A DNA stretch of 9,486 bases from Pseudanabaena sp. CAN_BIN31 (GTDB taxonomy: Bacteria; Cyanobacteriota; Cyanobacteriia; Pseudanabaenales; Pseudanabaenaceae), in contig JAJAZG010000548.1 of NCBI GenBank assembly GCA_026785865.1, positions 1-9,486 on the forward strand. The letters are read 5' to 3'. Both the position numbers and the translations under genes were made by a program. Below the pieces are notes generated by a model that saw only the letters and a list, made by a program, of their open reading frames with translations, did not search any database and had not been told where the DNA came from. Positions 6,209 to 9,486 of the stretch are shown one piece after another. Numbering within the stretch: the first letter of the stretch is position 1; the number at the start of each line of letters is the position of its first letter.

Positions 6209-6865
6209 ATGATTTCTGTCGCCGATCTGATTAAAGAAAATCACATCCCCTCTAACTTTTTTGACTATAACTCCTATGTCAAAGGGGATTTAGAAATTGG
6301 GCTGCTAGAAAATCGACGTGGCGATCGCCTGATAGCAATTCCAGACACATTAATATCTTCGCTCTATGCAGGTTTAGCCAAGGAAACAGGACAAGCATCA
6401 AAACTAGTTTTGTTTAACTGCGGTAAATGGTGGGGCAAAAACTTTTATACCCGCTTTACCGAATCTCTCGAAGAATATTATGCCCAGTCACTGGCTGAGA
6501 TGAATATGATTACCTTCATTCAAAGCCTGAAAGAATGTTGGCTAACTCACGGCTGGGGAAAATTTGAGTTCGAGCCTGAATATCAAGCTCAGGGATTTAT
6601 CTTGGTCAAAACCTACAATTCTCCCTACGTTCGGGCGGTCGCTGGCAATACATTGCCAACAGGCTATTTAGAGGCAGGTATTCTTACTTCATTCTTTACC
6701 CGCTTAACAGGTCGTGAGTTGTTAGGCGTGCAGACAACTTGTGAGTCTCTAGGCGCTAGTTGCAACACCTATATCATCGGCTTACCCGAAAGACTGCAAA
6801 TTGTTGATTCATTTCTTGCCGAAGGGCTAACCCATGAGACGATTTTGCAACGAGTCTTAAAATAG
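6209..6865 (+). CDS. V4R domain protein 2 (Slr0147-like)
   Basis: This 218-aa paralogue of V4R protein 1 has the V4R domain at about 128-192. Matching blocks are LTHGWGKFEFEPEYQAQGF (112-130) against SQGWGRWQMDMSDRKQGF in protein 1, YLEAGILTSFFTRLTGRELL against HLYAGLFSGFFTHLVNKELE, and the C-terminal cysteine pair. Here the pair is C178 and C185, seven apart, against C181 and C189, eight apart, in protein 1, so ligand geometry may differ. The N-terminus carries EIGLLENRRGDRLIAIPDTL, which has no counterpart in protein 1. Other cysteines are C71 and C110. It is the last + strand gene; within about 20 bases come a repeat and then a long terminator hairpin. A heterodimer of the two V4R proteins is plausible but untested. 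Confidence 0.92.
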   Translation: MISVADLIKENHIPSNFFDYNSYVKGDLEIGLLENRRGDRLIAIPDTLISSLYAGLAKETGQASKLVLFNCGKWWGKNFYTRFTESLEEYYAQSLAEMNMITFIQSLKECWLTHGWGKFEFEPEYQAQGFILVKTYNSPYVRAVAGNTLPTGYLEAGILTSFFTRLTGRELLGVQTTCESLGASCNTYIIGLPERLQIVDSFLAEGLTHETILQRVLK

Positions 6866-6873
6866 CAAGCTGC

Positions 6874-6920
6874 TTTACATCGCAGCGCCTTGCGCTGCCA
6901 TAGAACCCAAATAATTCTTT
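6874..6920 (+). repeat. Dispersed repeat, copy 1
   Basis: This segment contains CTTTACA, then a GC hairpin (CAGCGC 6883-6888, loop CTT, GCGCTG 6892-6897), the linker CCATAGAACCCA and AT-rich ATAATTCTTT. Much of it recurs in the opposite orientation at 7590-7636 on the other side of pam68. It directly abuts the terminator hairpin at 6921. Confidence 0.8.
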
Positions 6921-6991
6921 CAAAAATCAAAAGACAAATAGAAAAAAGACTCGCAAAGCGAGTCTTTTTTCTATTTGTCTTTAGATTTTTG
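6921..6991. terminator. Long bidirectional terminator hairpin at the pam68/V4R convergence
   Basis: Arms 6921-6954 and 6958-6991 pair over 34 bp with a single mismatch (A6929 opposite A6983) around an AAA loop. The tip is GACTCGC/GCGAGTC flanked by six A and six T, a classic terminator core in both directions. The right arm contains the TAG stop (6971-6973) and last codons of pam68, so the + transcript from the V4R genes would end inside pam68 antisense sequence and pam68 mRNA would end on its own stop codon. Confidence 0.92.
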
Positions 6992-7492
6992 AGCAGTCTT
7001 GACTAATTGTTGCTGCGACTTCCAAGCTTCGGTTAAATATCCAAAATTTTTCTTAAACTCTTTGCCGCCCCACCAACTACCAACACGCCCTTCATCCCAA
7101 GACGCAGAAATAGCTCCGTAGCTGAGTCCGACAACTCCTATTCCCAAAAATAACATACTCAATAGAACAACTGCTGAAGTTGGTAAATCGACTATGTGCT
7201 TGCTGACAAGGATATAACTAACAAAGAAAGTCCCGATACCCATTCCTGTAGGAATACCACAAAAAATAGACACCCGCCGAGCTATACGACGGTTGACCTC
7301 TTCAGGTATGCCTGAATCACGGTTATCATTTACAGTTTTTTTGGGAGAAACAACAGGAGGAGATTCAAAAATCGCCTTCTGTTTTGCAGTAACAGGAGAT
7401 GCTTTAACAGGAGGCGTTTTGGGCGACTCCTTTACTTTTTTACTGCGTTTAATTGGCTCGAAAGGAATACGTTCTGTGGTCGGTTTACTCAC
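6971..7492 (-). CDS. pam68: PAM68-family photosystem II assembly protein
   Basis: This 173-aa thylakoid membrane protein belongs to the PAM68/Sll0933 family, which assists PSII assembly (CP47 module and early intermediates) in plants and Synechocystis. The N-terminal ~60 residues are a basic, Pro/Lys-rich soluble segment. Then comes RRIARRVSIFCGIPTGMGIG leading into TM1 (about 75-97), and a second TM (about 105-128). The signature is SYGAISASWDEGRVGSWWGG, followed by a basic tail. The start is GTG at 7490-7492, with a strong AAGGAG (7503-7498) five bases upstream. rpsO lies 155 bp upstream on the same strand; the same pair is adjacent in Synechocystis. The final codons and TAG stop are inside a 34-bp-arm hairpin, and a large palindrome separates the gene from rpsO, so its expression may be attenuated relative to rpsO. 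Confidence 0.93.
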   Translation of the reverse strand: MSKPTTERIPFEPIKRSKKVKESPKTPPVKASPVTAKQKAIFESPPVVSPKKTVNDNRDSGIPEEVNRRIARRVSIFCGIPTGMGIGTFFVSYILVSKHIVDLPTSAVVLLSMLFLGIGVVGLSYGAISASWDEGRVGSWWGGKEFKKNFGYLTEAWKSQQQLVKTAQKSKDK

Positions 7493-7497
7493 TTTTG

Positions 7498-7503
7498 CTC
7501 CTT
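7498..7503 (-). promoter_or_regulatory. Strong Shine-Dalgarno that fixes the pam68 GTG start
   Basis: AAGGAG on the minus strand, five bases before GTG at 7492. It is the best ribosome-binding site in the window and decides in favour of the non-ATG start; translation this strong would keep pam68 expressed despite the upstream hairpin. Confidence 0.8.
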
Positions 7504-7556
7504 GCTTTGGCTTCTTGTTTTTACACCTTTACAGCATATTGAGGGTTTAAGTAATA

Positions 7557-7607
7557 CAGATAATTTTTTAAAAGTACCGCTTCGCGGCACTTTTAAAAAA
7601 TTATCTG
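7557..7607 (-). terminator. 24-bp-arm palindrome between rpsO and pam68
   Basis: Arms 7557-7580 and 7584-7607 pair around a three-base loop. The only non-Watson-Crick position is A7576 opposite C7588, which becomes a G-U wobble in minus-strand RNA, so the stem is effectively complete in the rpsO-to-pam68 transcript. The GC tip (CCGC/GCGG) is followed by AAAGT/ACTTT and A/T runs, giving terminator character. In this position it may act as an attenuator, an RNase III site or a 3'-protecting stem for rpsO mRNA. Confidence 0.75.
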
Positions 7608-7636
7608 GGTTCTATGGCAGCGCAAAGCGCTGTAAA
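7590..7636 (-). repeat. Dispersed repeat, copy 2 (inverted relative to copy 1)
   Basis: Reading minus: CTTTACAGCGCTTTGCGCTG, then CCATAGAACCCA and GATAATTTTTTAAAAGT. This matches copy 1 at 6874-6920, including the GC hairpin (7618-7632, loop AAA on the + strand) and the CCATAGAACCC linker. It merges into the 24-bp-arm palindrome at 7557-7607. Confidence 0.8.
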
Positions 7637-7647
7637 GTGTGAAGCGA

Positions 7648-7917
7648 TTAGCCTCTCACGCCGAGACTTAGGATGAGTTGCTTGTAATGAGCGCGATCTT
7701 CGTTACGAACGTAGGCAAGTAAGCGCTTACGTTGACCAATGATTTTGAGCAAACTACGGCGAGATGAAAAGTCTTTGGGGTGCAACTTAAGATGAACGGT
7801 CAACTGAGTGACGCGCTCGGTTAGCATCGCGACCTGAACATCAGATGAACCAGTATCTGTAGGGTGCTTTTGATATTCTGCGAATATTTCTAGTTTGCGT
7901 TCTTGCAACAGTGCCAT
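7648..7917 (-). CDS. rpsO: 30S ribosomal protein S15
   Basis: This 89-aa protein has the usual S15 length. S15 binds 16S rRNA early in small-subunit assembly. The family pattern is clear: HPTDTGSSDVQVAMLTERV (18-36), LTVHLKLHPKDFSSRRSLL (39-57) and IGQRKRLLAYV (60-70). The ATG at 7915-7917 has no strong Shine-Dalgarno. Upstream is a long leader (about 285 nt from the candidate promoter) with hairpins, which is notable because S15 autoregulates through structured leaders in several bacterial phyla. Downstream, the TAA at 7648-7650 is followed within 15 bases by a repeat hairpin, and then by pam68. Confidence 0.98.
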   Translation of the reverse strand: MALLQERKLEIFAEYQKHPTDTGSSDVQVAMLTERVTQLTVHLKLHPKDFSSRRSLLKIIGQRKRLLAYVRNEDRAHYKQLILSLGVRG

Positions 7918-8007
7918 GATAAAAACTTAACGTGTTTTGAGGTGTACGTGACATAGACTCGACACGAAACGTCCAATTATGGAAATTCGGCGTTAGAGTG
8001 CGAGTTT

Positions 8008-8063
8008 CCCAACCTCACAGTTGGGCATTCCTAGTTATTTCCTAATATTAATCAAATATTAGG
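8008..8063 (-). promoter_or_regulatory. Hairpins in the rpsO leader
   Basis: Two perfect inverted repeats lie in the rpsO 5' leader: CCTAATATT (8041-8049) with AATATTAGG (8055-8063), loop of 5; and CCCAAC (8008-8013) with GTTGGG (8020-8025), loop of 6. They are 91 and 125 bases upstream of the start codon. Neither is followed by a T-run, so they are leader structure rather than terminators. No known riboswitch or S15-leader consensus was recognised. Confidence 0.5.
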
Positions 8064-8209
8064 GATTTCGCCACTTATCCAGAGCAGTATATTTACTTAC
8101 TCATTTCTGGACAGATCGACTGCATAGGCGGTTTCCGTTTCTCAGTAGTCTCTGAGTACATTGCATGGCGATCGCCATTCTTCTAAAGATATTAGCTTTG
8201 AGACAAACT

Positions 8210-8245
8210 AGCATAACATGTTGACTGCATGTTTTTGTATACAAA
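8210..8245 (-). promoter_or_regulatory. Candidate rpsO promoter with palindromic flanking sites
   Basis: On the minus strand TGTTATGCT (8218-8210) is an extended -10. The -35 region has no consensus; instead it holds the 12-bp palindrome TTTGTATACAAA (8234-8245). Another inverted repeat, AACATG (8215-8220) with CATGTT (8228-8233), overlaps the -10. Transcription would begin near 8203, immediately after the terminator at 8247-8283 that isolates the upstream unit. Confidence 0.5.
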
Positions 8246-8246
8246 C

Positions 8247-8283
8247 AAAAAATGAGGCGGCGCAACGCGCCGCCTCATTTTTT
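8247..8283. terminator. Perfect bidirectional terminator overlapping a stop codon
   Basis: Arms 8247-8263 and 8267-8283 are perfectly complementary over 17 bp around an AAC loop: six A, then TGAGGCGGCGC, and the mirror image ending in six T. On the minus strand it ends the FHA-regulator/small-protein transcript. The TAA of the 41-aa gene (8282-8284) overlaps the hairpin's outer end by two bases. Confidence 0.93.
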
Positions 8284-8407
8284 AGTGGGCTGAGCCATTG
8301 CCATGATATTTATCGGTGTCGTAGAAGCCATTACGAGTGCCGAAAAACAAACAGCTAACTGTAAACAAGATGGTCAAGATTGGCAAAATTACTTTGAGAT
8401 CGAGCAT
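8282..8407 (-). CDS. 41-aa single-transmembrane protein, unassigned
   Basis: A short minus-strand frame starts with ATG at 8405-8407 and ends with TAA at 8282-8284. An in-frame TAA four codons upstream of the ATG fixes the start. The product begins MLDLKVILPILTILFTVSCL, a clear hydrophobic segment (about 5-23), then FFGTRNGFYDTDKYHGNGSAH, a hydrophilic, aromatic and glycine-rich tail. The layout is like the low-molecular-weight subunits of thylakoid complexes (PSII, PSI, NDH-1), but I cannot match it to a named one. Support for coding: correct membrane-protein composition, a stop that meets a perfect terminator, and a position 52 bases after the FHA regulator with no terminator between. No good Shine-Dalgarno is visible. 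The overlapping + frame at 8303-8503 is judged spurious. Confidence 0.72.
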   Translation of the reverse strand: MLDLKVILPILTILFTVSCLFFGTRNGFYDTDKYHGNGSAH

Positions 8408-8459
8408 ATTTTCAAGACTTTAAATAAAATGACACTAGATTTGTATATCTTAGTCGGAT

Positions 8460-9176
8460 CTAGTTACTGCTGCCGTCTGTATTGTCAGCACTATCACCGC
8501 TAGGACGATAGCTCTGCTCAAAGGCATAGCGCACAATCTGTGAGCGATTTTCCAGATTGAGCTTTGTCATGATGCTGCTAAGGTGAGTCTGCACAGTACG
8601 CGGACTGATTTGCAGACGTTTGCCAATTTCCTTGTTGGTAAAGCCTTGGACAACTTGCCAGAAAACTCGCTCTTCGGATGGGGTGAGCAGAGTCCGTGAC
8701 ACAGGAGCAGTGGGCTGCTGAAATAGCCGCATATGCTCAGCAGGTGTGCGATGTGGCTCGCGCTTGTGAGGCGAAAAGAAATCTATATCAGTTTTGCCGA
8801 TGGTCATGCGATCTCCACTTTTTAGCAAAATGGGGAAAGTAATCCTCTGACCGCGCATGAACGAACCATTACGACTGCCAAAATCGACTAGATAAAAGCT
8901 GCCAGAGGCATTGGTGGCATTACGAGTTTTTGGATCTCCTTTTATAGAAGATTCAAAACCTTCGTTTTTAGATGCACCAACGATTTGCAATGTGGCGTGG
9001 TAGCGTGAAACCCATTTATCTGTCAAGACAATTGAGTTGTCATAGCCCCTTCCAATTGTCCAGAAATCTTCGTTTGTAAGCGGAATCATTTGCTGCCCCT
9101 CATCTGCATGAACGATCAGATAAGGATGTGGGTGTAGAAGTGTCACTGAACTATTCGACAACTTTGTTGTGTGCAT
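8460..9176 (-). CDS. FHA domain-LuxR HTH fusion regulator
   Basis: This 238-aa cytosolic protein joins an N-terminal FHA phosphothreonine-binding domain (about 20-135) to a C-terminal LuxR/GerE helix-turn-helix (163-220). FHA marks are IGRG with R43, WVSRYH with S57 and H60, and DFGSRNGSF with N103-G104, the usual ligand loops. An insertion of about 28 residues, rich in Lys, Asn, Gly and Ser, lies between the SRYH strand and YLVDFGS. The HTH reads LTPSEERVFWQVVQGFTNKE, then RLQISPRTVQTHLSSIMTKL. There is no receiver domain, so regulation should be through binding a Ser/Thr-phosphorylated partner instead of His-Asp phosphorelay (inference). I chose ATG at 9174-9176; TTG at 9183-9185 would add three residues. 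TATATT at about 25 bases upstream could be a -10. Target genes are unknown. Confidence 0.92.
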   Translation of the reverse strand: MHTTKLSNSSVTLLHPHPYLIVHADEGQQMIPLTNEDFWTIGRGYDNSIVLTDKWVSRYHATLQIVGASKNEGFESSIKGDPKTRNATNASGSFYLVDFGSRNGSFMRGQRITFPILLKSGDRMTIGKTDIDFFSPHKREPHRTPAEHMRLFQQPTAPVSRTLLTPSEERVFWQVVQGFTNKEIGKRLQISPRTVQTHLSSIMTKLNLENRSQIVRYAFEQSYRPSGDSADNTDGSSN

Positions 9177-9314
9177 CTCAATCAATTGCCAATATAACTT
9201 ATTTACATATTGTGAGACGAGTTTAATAAATTTTGAGTTCCTTTTTAAGATTCGTGGCTTTTGATGGCATATTCTGTCACCATAACTTTTAATTAAGATA
9301 TTACTTCTGTCGCA

Positions 9315-9343
9315 AAACCCTCAATAGGCTGTATGGAGGGTTT
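9315..9343. repeat. Inverted repeat AAACCCTC/GAGGGTTT
   Basis: Perfect 8-bp arms (9315-9322 and 9336-9343) around 13 bases. The right arm and following bases, GAGGGTTTGAGTAA, nearly repeat GAGGGTTTAAGTAA at 7541-7554 next to the palindrome between rpsO and pam68, so this may be the edge of the same dispersed repeat family. Confidence 0.55.
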
Positions 9344-9372
9344 GAGTAAGCTAATATGCCTTTAAATTGCAG

Positions 9373-9407
9373 GATGATTGTGCCGCGCGCAGCGCGGCCC
9401 AATCATC
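9373..9407. repeat. GC-tipped palindrome with 16-bp arms
   Basis: GATGATTG-T-GCCGCGC (9373-9388), loop GCA, then GCGCGGC-C-CAATCATC (9392-9407), with one mismatch. G-U and A-U pairs extend it to 9369-9411 in + RNA, and five T follow at 9414-9418, so it could terminate + transcription, but no + gene lies upstream of it. Apart from this, 9186-9451 holds only the FHA-gene upstream region and the repeat at 9315-9343; I see no gene there. Confidence 0.75.
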
Positions 9408-9451
9408 TTGTGGTTTTTGGTGTGGATTTTTAATGCCGATTAGGTTAATAA

Positions 9452-9485
9452 CTGTGTCTTATACACAACTCCGCGCCCACCAGAC
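9452..9485. other. Illumina Nextera/Tn5 adapter remnant (not genomic)
   Basis: These 34 bases match the reverse complement of the Nextera read-2 transposase adapter at 30 of 34 positions. The first 19 align with the Tn5 mosaic end CTGTCTCTTATACACATCT (two mismatches) and the rest with CCGAGCCCACGAGAC (two mismatches). The window ends one base later. The sequence to the right of about 9451 should be treated as library adapter carried into an assembly. Confidence 0.9.
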
Positions 9486-9486
9486 A

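Noticed and set aside
7293..7550. An 85-codon + strand open frame antisense to pam68
   Set aside because: Hydrophobic appearance comes from reading the Lys/Pro-rich pam68 N-terminus backwards; pam68 itself has a clear family match and ribosome-binding site.
119..8175. Repeated GCGATCGC octamers as a CRISPR or mobile repeat
   Set aside because: They are HIP1 motifs, scattered singly in genes and gaps without regular spacing; the two overlapping copies at 1263-1276 just encode Ala-Ile repeats in HisC.
8303..8503. A 66-codon + strand open frame
   Set aside because: It overlaps the 41-aa minus-strand membrane gene and the 3' end of the FHA regulator, has no recognisable domain, and its composition looks like antisense of those genes.
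9452..9485. A genuine Tn5-like transposon end
   Set aside because: Similarity continues past the 19-bp mosaic end into the synthetic Nextera read-2 sequence and stops at the window edge, which indicates library adapter rather than a natural element.

Overview
The window comes from a cyanobacterium. At least 17 copies of the octamer GCGATCGC (HIP1) lie in about 9.5 kb, which is a cyanobacterial signature. The gene set agrees: an RbcR/Ycf30 regulator, a PAM68-type photosystem II (PSII) assembly factor next to rpsO, and a ferredoxin plus paired V4R proteins resembling the Synechocystis slr0144-slr0148 region (the PSII assembly proficiency, or Pap, operon). Moderate GC and many GC-tipped palindromes would suit a Pseudanabaena-like genome, but that is inference. 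The last ~35 bases match an Illumina Nextera/Tn5 adapter at 30 of 34 positions, so the window almost certainly runs to a contig end and its final bases are not genomic.

Layout, left to right. (1) The 3' end of an unrecognised + strand gene, a weak terminator, a tRNA-Ala(CGC) whose anticodon arm contains HIP1, then a Uma2-family (DUF820) nuclease-fold gene. (2) hisC and rbcR on the - strand, with a strong terminator after rbcR and a promoter for hisC between them. (3) A + strand series starting 19 bp from rbcR: an unnamed two-domain cyanobacterial protein, a [2Fe-2S] ferredoxin with a C-terminal extension, V4R protein 1, a 93-aa protein, a 152-aa helical protein and V4R protein 2. (4) A long bidirectional terminator that overlaps the 3' end of the convergent pam68 gene. 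(5) The - strand unit rpsO then pam68, with a roughly 285-330 nt structured leader and a palindromic repeat between the genes. (6) A perfect 17-bp-arm terminator overlapping the stop codon of an otherwise easily missed 41-codon single-TM gene, which lies downstream of an FHA-LuxR regulator, also on the - strand. (7) About 270 bp of non-coding repeats, then adapter.

How the genes fit together. Two groups linked to PSII assembly in Synechocystis are placed tail to tail: the ferredoxin/V4R cluster on + and rpsO-pam68 on -. They share one terminator hairpin. RbcR, a redox/carbon-responsive LysR regulator in this phylum, is at the head of the + cluster. hisC, rpsO and the tRNA are housekeeping.

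Most distinctive in the DNA itself are: palindromes with the same tip design (GC, three-base loop, GC); terminators fused to stop codons; an inverted pair of repeats bracketing pam68; and the HIP1-containing tRNA anticodon arm. I see no CRISPR array, transposase, prophage gene or defence island.
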